Shown piece by piece: positions 1 to 5,422 of a stretch of DNA of 5,422 bases. The stretch lies in assembly GCA_014378955.1 (NCBI GenBank), contig JACMMQ010000010.1, positions 1 through 5,422 of the forward strand, read 5' to 3'. The translations under genes and the position numbers were made by a program. The DNA is from Clostridia bacterium. Lineage in GTDB: Bacteria > Bacillota > Clostridia > SK-Y3 > JACMMQ01. Each line of letters begins with the position of its first letter. Positions within the stretch are counted from its first letter, which is position 1. The notes under the pieces were generated by a model, which saw only the letters and a list, made by a program, of their open reading frames with translations, made no database searches and was not told the DNA's origin.

Positions 1-75
1 AAAATTATAACCATCTGTCGGTCGGTGTTTCAAAACGCTTACTCGCGTTTTGCCTCCCTCCGCTGGTTATGTTTT
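1..75. repeat. Nested extragenic palindrome (REP/MITE-like)
   Basis: Seen: the outer arms are ATAACCA (7-13) and TGGTTAT (64-70), a perfect 7-bp inverted repeat. It is extended imperfectly by AAAA (1-4) against TTTT (72-75). Nested inside is a perfect 8-bp stem, CAAAACGC (31-38) with GCGTTTTG (45-52), around a 6-nt loop. The two strands of the internal loop carry short tandem motifs, GTCGGTCGG on the left and CCTCCCTCC on the right. Inference: this symmetrical, non-coding build resembles a repetitive extragenic palindrome or a small non-autonomous element. The left edge meets the window boundary, so the element may continue outward. No T-tract follows, so an intrinsic terminator is unlikely. 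Confidence 0.5.
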
Positions 76-87
76 AATCTAAGATTA
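75..87. repeat. Short palindrome TAATCT-A-AGATTA
   Basis: Perfect 6-bp arms flank a single central A, directly next to the larger palindrome at 1-75. The centre is too tight for a stable RNA hairpin. It could be a protein-binding palindrome or the edge of the neighbouring repeat; no function can be assigned. Confidence 0.35.
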
Positions 88-109
88 GTATTAAGTGTTT
101 GGATTTCGC

Positions 110-143
110 CGTCTGCGGACGACAACAAGGGCTCTGCCCCTTG
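110..143. repeat. Two adjacent GC-rich hairpins
   Basis: CGTC (110-113) pairs with GACG (118-121) around TGCG. CAAGGG (126-131) pairs with CCCTTG (138-143) around a 6-nt loop. Both are GC-rich islands in otherwise AT-rich intergenic DNA. The second hairpin is followed ten bases later by six T residues (153-158). A weak terminator for a plus-strand gene left of the window is therefore conceivable, but the spacing is too long for a typical intrinsic terminator. I favour part of a repeat mosaic. Confidence 0.4.
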
Positions 144-147
144 ACCC

Positions 148-171
148 CGCAATTTTTTAAAAAAAATTGCG
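148..171. repeat. Perfect 11-bp-arm palindrome, A/T core
   Basis: The arms CGCAATTTTTT (148-158) and AAAAAATTGCG (161-171) are perfectly complementary around AA. This is the longest perfect inverted repeat in the window. The stem is AT-rich with GC clamps at its ends, and no T-tract follows on either strand, so it does not fit an intrinsic terminator well. A related imperfect copy of the motif (TTGCAATAATTTTTAAAAAA) begins at about 190, which suggests duplication or recurrent insertion of similar sequence. Confidence 0.55.
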
Positions 172-211
172 TAAAACTTTATTGTTTATTTGCAATAATT
201 TTTAAAAAACC

Positions 212-247
212 AAACTAAAGTTTTTGTCCCCTTTTTTCAAAAAGGGG
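212..247. repeat. Hairpin pair, including CCCCTTTTT/AAAAAGGGG
   Basis: AAACT (212-216) is the inverted repeat of AGTTT (219-223). Next to it, CCCCTTTTT (228-236) and AAAAAGGGG (239-247) form a perfect 9-bp stem with a 2-nt centre. The G/C ends lie outside and the A/T pairs near the loop, and no U-tract follows on either strand. That is the reverse of a usual intrinsic terminator, so I annotate it as a palindromic repeat only. Confidence 0.5.
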
Positions 248-257
248 CGGGTGATGA

Positions 258-299
258 CCACGCCACCTTCGTGGCTATGAATGCAAAAAGCGCATTCAT
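258..299. repeat. Hairpin cluster with alternative pairing
   Basis: CCACG (258-262) can pair with CGTGG (270-274), and GCCAC (262-266) can pair with GTGGC (271-275). The two stems share most of their right arm and exclude one another. Immediately downstream, ATGAATGC (277-284) pairs perfectly with GCATTCAT (292-299) around a 7-nt A-rich loop. Choice between two stems can be a regulatory feature, but these stems lie upstream of both recJ promoters and so would not be in the recJ transcript. I treat them as extragenic repeat sequence. Confidence 0.45.
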
Positions 300-316
300 T
301 CGGTCAAAGAGATGAA

Positions 317-333
317 ATATTGCTACGCAATAT
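317..333. repeat. 7-bp hairpin ATATTGC-TAC-GCAATAT
   Basis: Perfect 7-bp arms (317-323 and 327-333) flank a 3-nt loop. It is the last clear hairpin before the recJ promoter region. It lies inside a stretch that stays free of stop codons on the minus strand (362 down to 237), but no gene is supported there. Confidence 0.45.
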
Positions 334-368
334 AAGGGGTAGCGCCCACATCGTTTCAAATCTGAATA

Positions 369-387
369 TTTTGTCAAATTGTGAAAA
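369..387. promoter_or_regulatory. Imperfect palindrome upstream of recJ promoters
   Basis: The segment reads TTTT..CAA.TTG..AAAA, symmetrical around position 378 with most positions matching the dyad. It ends 6 bp before the upstream -35 box (394-399). Position and symmetry allow an operator or activator site, but it matches no regulator consensus I recognise, and AT-rich DNA gives such dyads by chance. Confidence 0.2.
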
Positions 388-393
388 TAACCA

Positions 394-422
394 TTGAAGC
401 GGTTGACAAAAAATGATATAAT
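394..422 (+). promoter_or_regulatory. Promoter P1 for the recJ operon (extended -10)
   Basis: The -35 is TTGAAG (394-399), the spacer is 17 nt, and the -10 is a perfect TATAAT (417-422). The -10 is preceded by TG at 414-415, giving the extended -10 motif TGnTATAAT. Transcription would start near 429-430, leaving a leader of roughly 38 nt before the recJ ATG. The near-consensus -10 with TG offsets the weaker -35, so a housekeeping sigma-A promoter is likely. It is inferred from consensus only. Confidence 0.6.
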
Positions 423-432
423 AATTTATTAT
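403..432 (+). promoter_or_regulatory. Promoter P2 for the recJ operon (consensus -35)
   Basis: A perfect -35 TTGACA (403-408) is followed by an 18-nt spacer and TATTAT (427-432), which matches five of six -10 positions. Start would fall near 439-440. It overlaps P1 with an offset of about 10 bp, so RNA polymerase could use only one at a time. P1 has the better -10 and P2 the better -35; which is used in vivo cannot be told from sequence. Confidence 0.6.
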
Positions 433-436
433 TATA
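417..436. promoter_or_regulatory. 20-bp inverted repeat over both -10 boxes
   Basis: The perfect 8-bp arms TATAATAA (417-424) and TTATTATA (429-436) are separated by TTTA. The repeat covers the -10 boxes of P1 and P2, where a dimeric repressor would block either promoter. The composition is entirely A/T, so the symmetry may simply come from stacked -10-like sequence. No known operator consensus is recognised. Confidence 0.3.
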
Positions 437-467
437 CTTTATGAGTGATTAGAAAATGGTGGGTACA

Positions 468-2534
468 ATGGACAAAAAACGCTGGGATATTTTGTACGAT
501 ACACAAAAAGCACATGCGGTTGACGCATTGCAAAAGCAATACGGGCTGTCATTTTTGACGGCGGTAGTGCTTAACAACCGTGGCGTTTCAGACGTGCAAG
601 GCTTTTTGGGCATGTCACCTAGCCTATATCATGAACCCCTGTTGATGAAGGATATGTCAAAGGCGGTTGCACGCATCAAAGCCGCACTTCAAAATCAAGA
701 AAAAATTACCATCTATGGCGACTACGATGTAGATGGTGTGACCGCCACCGCCCTTTTGGTACGCTATTTTAATGCGGCAGGAGGACAGGTGGATTTTTAT
801 ATCCCTGACCGTATGGATGAAGGGTACGGTGTCAATCAAAACGCCTTGGACAAAATCAAGGCACGTGGCACGTCCTTGCTCATTACCGTCGATTCTGGTA
901 TCACAGCGGTAAATGAGGCAGCGTACGCAAAGCTTATTGGCTTGGATTTGATTATTACCGACCATCATGAGTGCAAGGATGAATTGCCAGACGCTGTAGC
1001 GGTGATTAACCCCAAGCAGCCCGATTGCCCCTATCCTTTTAAGGATTTATGTGGGGCAGGGGTGGCTTTAAAACTCATACAAGCGTTGTACGAGGGGGAT
1101 TTTGAAGACATTGCGTCTGAATATTTAGAAATTGCTTGTTTAGGCACCATTGCCGATGTTGTGCCACTGCGTGGCGAAAATCGACAAATTGTGCGAGCTG
1201 GCTTGAAGCTTATACAAAACAGTGAGCGAGTGGGTATTCGTGCTTTGCTAGAAGTAGCAGGACTGACCGGTAAAACCATATCGGCGTCCACCATTAGCTT
1301 TACATTAGCCCCCCGCATCAATGCGGCAGGGCGTATCGGCTCTGCGATGCACGCTGTTTTATTATTTTTGGTGGAGGAACTAGAAGAGGCGTTGGAAATT
1401 GCAACTTATTTGAATAATGAAAACATCAACCGCCAAGGAGCAGAGGCGGAAATATTTACACAAGCCATGCAAAAAGTAGAAGCAGGCAATGAATTAAAGA
1501 AAAACAAGGTGTTGGTGCTTTATGATGAAAATTGGCATCATGGCATCGTCGGTATTGTCGCATCACGCTTGGCGGAACGGTTTAGACGACCTACGATATT
1601 GCTTGCACAGGAGGGTGAACACGGCAAAGGGAGCGGTAGAAGTGTAGGCACCTTTAACCTATTTAAAGCGTTGCAGGCATGCGAAGCACACCTCATTAAA
1701 TTTGGTGGACATGCCATGGCAGCAGGCGTTAGTATTGAAATAGACAATTTGGCACACTTTATAGAGAGCATCAATGATTACGCCAAGGAACATTTGACGA
1801 GGGAGGACATCACCCCATCCCTGCGGATCGATGCATGCATTGAAGCCTCGCAAATAGATTTGAAAAATGCAGTCGCATTAACAAGCTTAGAGCCTTATGG
1901 CATGGGCAATCCATCCCCTGTTTTTTGTTTAATGGGCTGTGAAATTCTAGAATTAAGAACATTATCAGGCGACAAGCATTTGAAAATGCGTATCCACAAG
2001 GATGGTAAGAAGTTTGACGTGATTGGCTTTGGCAGTGGTGCAAATATGCATCAATGGTTGGTGGGCGATAGGCTGGATATTGCATTTAGTTTGCAAGTCA
2101 ATGAATACGGTGGCAATAAAAAGGAACAATTAATTTTAAAGGATATGTGCTTAACAGCGGAACATCACGCACAATTAGTCGCACAAGAGCAACATTTTCA
2201 TACATTAAAGAAAGGCGAAAAAATCGCATATGAGGATTATATCCCTGACCGTACCGATTTGGTTGCGATGTATAAATTTATCAACAAGCACTTTGAACAG
2301 GGAAAATACCATGATGGCTTGTTTGCGTTGCATCGCCGCTTTGCACAGGAAACGCACAAGCCCATGTCGCATTTGAAGCTACGCAATATACTGGAGGTGC
2401 TACGAGAGCTTGCAATATGGCAGGTTGAGGTCAAGGACAATACATTAACCATTGTAGACACTGCCAAAATAGGAGAAAAGGTCAACCTAGAGCAATCACA
2501 TTATTTACAAATGCTTCAAAAAAATAGGGGTTAG
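468..2534 (+). CDS. recJ: Single-stranded-DNA-specific exonuclease RecJ
   Basis: RecJ degrades single-stranded DNA 5' to 3' in the cytoplasm, in recombinational repair and in mismatch and base-excision repair. The 688-residue product carries all DHH-superfamily motifs: YGDYDVDG (83-90), VDSG (141-144), DHH (165-167), GTIADVVPL (226-234) and INAAGRIG (284-291). The DHHA1 domain follows, with GIVGIVASRLAERF (359-372), GSGR (388-391) and GGHAMAAG (413-420). An OB-fold segment comes next, around LEPYGMGNPSPVF (474-486). The last ~100 residues form the C-terminal extension common in Bacillota RecJ. Length and metal-binding residues look normal. Start choice: ATG 468 has GGTG at 458-461 as ribosome binding site and gives the family-like start MDKKRWDI. 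An in-frame ATG at 456 would add four residues and cannot be excluded. It is the first gene of the operon, directly behind the two promoters. Confidence 0.96.
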   Translation: MDKKRWDILYDTQKAHAVDALQKQYGLSFLTAVVLNNRGVSDVQGFLGMSPSLYHEPLLMKDMSKAVARIKAALQNQEKITIYGDYDVDGVTATALLVRYFNAAGGQVDFYIPDRMDEGYGVNQNALDKIKARGTSLLITVDSGITAVNEAAYAKLIGLDLIITDHHECKDELPDAVAVINPKQPDCPYPFKDLCGAGVALKLIQALYEGDFEDIASEYLEIACLGTIADVVPLRGENRQIVRAGLKLIQNSERVGIRALLEVAGLTGKTISASTISFTLAPRINAAGRIGSAMHAVLLFLVEELEEALEIATYLNNENINRQGAEAEIFTQAMQKVEAGNELKKNKVLVLYDENWHHGIVGIVASRLAERFRRPTILLAQEGEHGKGSGRSVGTFNLFKALQACEAHLIKFGGHAMAAGVSIEIDNLAHFIESINDYAKEHLTREDITPSLRIDACIEASQIDLKNAVALTSLEPYGMGNPSPVFCLMGCEILELRTLSGDKHLKMRIHKDGKKFDVIGFGSGANMHQWLVGDRLDIAFSLQVNEYGGNKKEQLILKDMCLTAEHHAQLVAQEQHFHTLKKGEKIAYEDYIPDRTDLVAMYKFINKHFEQGKYHDGLFALHRRFAQETHKPMSHLKLRNILEVLRELAIWQVEVKDNTLTIVDTAKIGEKVNLEQSHYLQMLQKNRG

Positions 2535-2537
2535 GTT

Positions 2538-2544
2538 GGAGGTG
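2538..2544 (+). promoter_or_regulatory. Strong ribosome binding site for rel
   Basis: GGAGGTG lies 5 nt before ATG 2550, a near-perfect complement to the 16S rRNA 3' end. It is clearly stronger than the sites before recJ (GGTG) and the hemZ-like gene (GGTG). It fixes the rel start and implies efficient translation of rel relative to recJ from the same mRNA. Confidence 0.85.
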
Positions 2545-2549
2545 AAAAT

Positions 2550-4727
2550 ATGAGTGCATCCTTTGAAAGCTTACTCAATAAATTACATAAATTTTGCACA
2601 CCAGAGCAAGTGGCGATGGTGGAAAAGGCATACAACTACAGCAAGTCAGCGCATGATGGACAGATGCGTAAAACGGGAGAGCCTTATATGATTCACCCAC
2701 TTGCAGTGGCGCATATCCTAGCAGATTTGGAAATGGATTATGAGTCTATTATTGCAGGTCTTTTGCACGATGTGCTAGAGGATACCACGAAAAATTCAGA
2801 CGAAATCAAGCAATTATTTGGCGAAACGGTGCTTTTGTTGGTGGACGGCGTGACAAAACTCGGTCAAATCCCTTACACCACCAAAGAGGAACAGCAAATT
2901 GAAAATTTGCGCAAGATGTTTTTTGCAATGGCGAAGGACATTCGGGTTATCTTTATTAAGCTAGCGGACAGAATGCATAATTTACGTACGTTAGGGAGCA
3001 TGACCGAGGATAAACAGCGTGAAAAAGCAACCGAAACCTTACAGGTGTATGCACCGTTGGCACATCGCTTGGGTATTTTCCAAATGAAGTGGGAGTTAGA
3101 GGATTTATCGCTACGCTATTTAGATCCCCCAGCGTACTATGAAATTGTGGAATCCATTGCACAAAAGCGCAAGGAACGTGAAAATTACATCAAGGACATC
3201 ATGGAGAATTTGGAGCTTCGCTTGAAGGAGATGGGCGTCCCTGCGAAAATTGACGGTCGTGCCAAGCATTTTTATAGCATTTATCGCAAGATGTATGCAC
3301 AGGGTAAGGGCATTGACGAAATATATGACCTGTTTGCAACCCGTGTGATTGTTGACAACGTGCAAGATTGCTATGCGGTGCTTGGCCTGGTGCATGAGAT
3401 GTACCACCCATTGCCAGGGCGTTTTAAGGACTATATTGCCATGCCTAAGCCAAACCTTTACCAGTCCTTGCACACCACTGTTATTGGTCCTGCTGGCAAA
3501 CCTTTTGAAATACAAATTCGCACATGGGAAATGCATAAAATTTGTGAGTATGGCATCGCCGCACATTGGAAATACAAGGAAGGCAAGAGTGGCGAGGATA
3601 GCGATTTGGATTCTAAGCTGACGTGGCTTAGACAGCTTTTAGAAATTCAACGTGACTTGAATGAAACGGATGATTTCATGCAGTCACTTAAAATTAATAT
3701 GTTTGCGGATGAGGTGTTTGCCTTTACGCCCAAGGGGCATGTGGTGAATTTGCCGGCTGGTGCGAACCCGATTGATTTTGCGTACGCTATTCACAGTGCG
3801 GTGGGCAATAAAATGATGGGTGCTAAAATTTCAGGCCGTATCGTACCGCTTGATTACACCTTGAAAAATGGCGATATTGTGGAAATATTGACCTCTTCTA
3901 GCGTACATGGTCCGTCACTGGATTGGCTGAAAATATGCAAAACCTCTCAAGCACGCAATAAAATTAACCAATGGTTCAAAAAAGAAAAACGTGAGGAAAA
4001 TGTAATCCGTGGGAAGCATATGCTCGAGCTTGATGTCAAAAAGCATGGCTACACACTAGCGCAGCTCATCAAGCCAGAATTTTTACAGCCTATCTATAAG
4101 AAATATACGCTCAATAACATAGAGGATTTACATGCGGCAATTGGGCATGGGGGCGTGCTTGCTAGTAAGGTTGTGGCACGGCTCAAGGAGCAGTTTTTAA
4201 AGACCATTAAGCCTGACGAAAGAGAATTGTTTGCGCATGTGGTTGAACCCCACCGTGTCGTTAAGAAAAAAAGCTCCAACCAAGGCATCGTGGTAAAAGG
4301 CATAGACAATTGCTTGGTGCGCTTGTCACGTTGCTGCAACCCCGTACCGGGAGATGATATTTCAGGCTATATCACACGGGGGCGTGGTGTGTCGGTGCAT
4401 CGTGCGGACTGCTTAAATGTTACACGTGAGGAAACAAATGACGAGCAACGCTTAATTGAAGTGGAATGGGAATCAACCGTTGGCTCTGCCTATTTAGTGG
4501 ATATCCAAGTAAAAGCATACGATCGTACAGGGCTACTATTAGAGGTGTCCAATCAAATTGCAGAAGATAAAATCGCCATTAAATCCATGCAGGCGCGCAT
4601 TTTAAAGGATAATACGGCGTTGATGCAATTTACCTTAGAGGTCAGTAGCTCAGAGCAACTCAATAAAATAATCAAAAAACTATTTAAAATAAATGGCGTC
4701 ATCGATGTAGGACGTGCAAAACAATAA
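2550..4727 (+). CDS. relA: Bifunctional (p)ppGpp synthetase/hydrolase (Rel, RSH family)
   Basis: This enzyme makes (p)ppGpp from ATP and GDP/GTP on starved ribosomes and also degrades it, setting the stringent response. The 725-residue protein is full length. The HD hydrolase domain keeps H49, H73-D74, E77-D78 (LLHDVLEDT) and D140/N144 (KLADRMHNLRTL), so hydrolysis should be active. The synthetase domain has GRAKHFYSIYRKM (236-248), the RFKD motif (291-294) typical of bifunctional Rel/SpoT rather than the EXDD of synthetase-only RelA, YQSLHT (304-309) and FEIQIRT (319-325). The TGS domain spans about 386-448. A helical region follows, then the conserved Cys/zinc-finger region (CC 595-596, H617, C621) and a C-terminal ACT domain (about 647-722). 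It starts 15 nt after recJ. The symbol relA follows Bacillota usage (also rel or rsh). Confidence 0.97.
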   Translation: MSASFESLLNKLHKFCTPEQVAMVEKAYNYSKSAHDGQMRKTGEPYMIHPLAVAHILADLEMDYESIIAGLLHDVLEDTTKNSDEIKQLFGETVLLLVDGVTKLGQIPYTTKEEQQIENLRKMFFAMAKDIRVIFIKLADRMHNLRTLGSMTEDKQREKATETLQVYAPLAHRLGIFQMKWELEDLSLRYLDPPAYYEIVESIAQKRKERENYIKDIMENLELRLKEMGVPAKIDGRAKHFYSIYRKMYAQGKGIDEIYDLFATRVIVDNVQDCYAVLGLVHEMYHPLPGRFKDYIAMPKPNLYQSLHTTVIGPAGKPFEIQIRTWEMHKICEYGIAAHWKYKEGKSGEDSDLDSKLTWLRQLLEIQRDLNETDDFMQSLKINMFADEVFAFTPKGHVVNLPAGANPIDFAYAIHSAVGNKMMGAKISGRIVPLDYTLKNGDIVEILTSSSVHGPSLDWLKICKTSQARNKINQWFKKEKREENVIRGKHMLELDVKKHGYTLAQLIKPEFLQPIYKKYTLNNIEDLHAAIGHGGVLASKVVARLKEQFLKTIKPDERELFAHVVEPHRVVKKKSSNQGIVVKGIDNCLVRLSRCCNPVPGDDISGYITRGRGVSVHRADCLNVTREETNDEQRLIEVEWESTVGSAYLVDIQVKAYDRTGLLLEVSNQIAEDKIAIKSMQARILKDNTALMQFTLEVSSSEQLNKIIKKLFKINGVIDVGRAKQ

Positions 4728-4731
4728 GGAG
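4728..4731 (+). promoter_or_regulatory. Ribosome binding site abutting the rel stop
   Basis: GGAG begins at the base directly after the rel TAA (4725-4727) and stands 6 nt before ATG 4738. It decides the MBL hydrolase start in favour of 4738. A ribosome terminating on rel would cover this site, which favours reinitiation. Confidence 0.7.
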
Positions 4732-4737
4732 AAATTG

Positions 4738-5361
4738 ATGAATATACACATTTTACCCATAGGCGCGTATCAAGCAAATTGCTATATTATTGCGGATGAA
4801 CAAACGCTAGAAGCAATGATCATTGACCCCGGTGGGCAACCAAAAAAAATTATAGAGGTGCTAGAAAAAAATCATTATCATGTAAAATATATTGTGGTAA
4901 CGCATGGACATGGTGACCATATCGGGGCTTGCGATGCGATACGTGATTTAACAAAAGCACCTTTGTTGGTGCATGCGGAGGATGCACACATGCTGACCGA
5001 TGAAAAAGCCAACCTGTCGGGGTTTGTTGGGCAAAGCTTCGCCGCCAAGGCAGCGGATAAGACACTGGTGGATGGTGAACAGCTGTCCGTTGGCAAGCAA
5101 ATTTTCACCGTTATACACACTCCTGGTCATACTGCAGGGGGTATTTGCCTTTATACAGAGGGGCATGTTTTTACCGGTGACACATTATTTTTAGAGAGCA
5201 TTGGACGCTCTGATTTTCCAGGGGGAGACGAGGGAGCGCTCATTGACAACATTAAAAACAAGCTTTTTACATTGCCTGAACAAACGGTGGTGTATCCTGG
5301 ACATGGTGGAAAAACCACCATTGCAAGGGAAAAAATCCATAATCCAATAGTGGGTTGGTGA
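4738..5361 (+). CDS. MBL-fold metallo-hydrolase, glyoxalase II-like
   Basis: The 207-residue cytoplasmic protein has a complete two-metal metallo-beta-lactamase site: THGHGDH (55-61, ligands H56, H58, D60, H61), H131 in TPGHTAGG, D148 in FTGDTL and H189 in YPGHGG. GRSDFPGGD (156-164) and the C-terminal TTIAREKIHNP (193-203) are typical of the small YcbL/YqgX-type glyoxalase II-like group. The group is thought to hydrolyse thioesters such as S-lactoylglutathione-like compounds, but this protein's substrate is unknown, and the domain that binds glutathione in true glyoxalase II is missing. ATG 4738 is chosen because GGAG (4728-4731) lies 6 nt ahead. An in-frame GTG at 4714 inside rel would add eight unlikely residues. 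The gene begins 10 nt after the rel stop, so translational coupling is likely. No signal peptide is seen. Confidence 0.93.
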   Translation: MNIHILPIGAYQANCYIIADEQTLEAMIIDPGGQPKKIIEVLEKNHYHVKYIVVTHGHGDHIGACDAIRDLTKAPLLVHAEDAHMLTDEKANLSGFVGQSFAAKAADKTLVDGEQLSVGKQIFTVIHTPGHTAGGICLYTEGHVFTGDTLFLESIGRSDFPGGDEGALIDNIKNKLFTLPEQTVVYPGHGGKTTIAREKIHNPIVGW

Positions 5362-5365
5362 ACAT

Positions 5366-5422
5366 ATGCTAACGGTTTACGTCAAGGGGCATCAGGTACT
5401 GTATGATGCAGAACATATCGTG
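5366..5422 (+). CDS. Probable HemZ-like radical-SAM protein, N-terminus only
   Basis: The frame is open from ATG 5366 to the window edge, giving 19 residues, MLTVYVKGHQVLYDAEHIV. No earlier start is possible in this frame because a TAG lies at 5348-5350 with no start codon after it. A weak GGTG (5357-5360), overlapping the stop of the preceding gene, stands 5 nt before the ATG. The 4-nt gap makes it the next operon member. The pattern of a short strand, KGH and an aromatic before an acidic stretch resembles the start of HemZ, the oxygen-independent coproporphyrinogen III oxidase-like protein often found after this hydrolase in Clostridia. The radical-SAM CxxxCxxC motif would lie beyond the window, so the function rests on context and a very short match. 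Confidence 0.6.
   Translation, partial: MLTVYVKGHQVLYDAEHIV

Noticed and set aside
126..158. Hairpin 126-143 plus T-run 153-158 as a terminator of an upstream gene
   Set aside because: The T-run begins ten bases after the stem instead of directly after it, and no upstream gene end is visible in the window. It is kept only as a possibility in the repeat entry.
228..247. CCCCTTTTTTC AAAAAGGGG stem as an intrinsic terminator
   Set aside because: The stem has its A/T pairs at the loop and G/C at the base with no U-tract after it on either strand. It fits a palindromic repeat better.
441..452. Three-codon ORF ATG AGT GAT TAG just before recJ, near the predicted P2 start
   Set aside because: It has no ribosome binding site, would be almost leaderless from P2, and its product is too short to be an attenuator peptide with any visible structure. 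It most likely arises by chance.
456..467. Upstream ATG at 456 as the recJ start
   Set aside because: It adds only MVGT before a family-like start. ATG 468 has GGTG at a good distance, while 456 has only a weak GTGAT match at 445-449. It remains possible but is less favoured.
3120..3566. Long minus-strand open frame inside rel (148 codons) and similar antisense frames in recJ, rel and the MBL gene
   Set aside because: All lie antisense to strongly conserved coding sequence, have no recognisable domain and are explained as shadows of the real genes.
4714..4737. GTG at 4714 as an earlier start of the MBL hydrolase
   Set aside because: It lies inside rel, lacks a ribosome binding site and adds residues outside the conserved family start. 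ATG 4738 has a clear GGAG.

Overview
The window reads as a compact chromosomal housekeeping segment from a low-to-moderate GC Bacillota (Firmicutes) bacterium. This rests on three things: a RecJ with the long C-terminal extension usual in that phylum, a single bifunctional Rel (RSH) protein instead of a RelA/SpoT pair, and the gene neighbourhood recJ - rel - MBL hydrolase - hemZ-like gene, a familiar Clostridia/Negativicutes arrangement. Clostridia and Negativicutes cannot be told apart here; the class-level placement is inference.

Layout. Positions 1-402 hold no convincing gene. They are tiled with short inverted repeats separated by AT-rich sequence: a nested palindrome at about 1-75, then hairpins at 75-87, 110-121, 126-143, 148-171, 212-223, 228-247, 258-275, 277-299 and 317-333. 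This looks like a mosaic of dispersed extragenic palindromes and is the least ordinary part of the window. Positions 394-432 carry two overlapping sigma-A-type promoters, offset by about 10 bp, with a perfect 20-bp inverted repeat (417-436) over both -10 boxes. From 468 to the end of the window four genes lie on the plus strand with gaps of 15, 10 and 4 nt and no terminator between them, so they are probably one operon.

Genes. recJ (468-2534) encodes the 5'-3' single-strand DNA exonuclease of recombination and mismatch/base-excision repair. rel (2550-4727) encodes a full-length (p)ppGpp synthetase/hydrolase with both catalytic sites intact. The third gene (4738-5361) encodes a glyoxalase II-like metallo-beta-lactamase-fold hydrolase with a complete two-metal site. 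The fourth (5366 to the window edge) is only a 19-residue N-terminus, best matched to HemZ, a radical-SAM coproporphyrinogen dehydrogenase-like protein.

Working together. The proteins do not form one pathway. The arrangement couples DNA repair and stringent-response functions in one transcript, as in other Bacillota. Two genes commonly found in this cluster, apt (between recJ and rel) and dtd (after rel), are absent here. No mobile-element gene, CRISPR array, tRNA or rRNA is visible, and I see no evidence of a novel multi-gene system.
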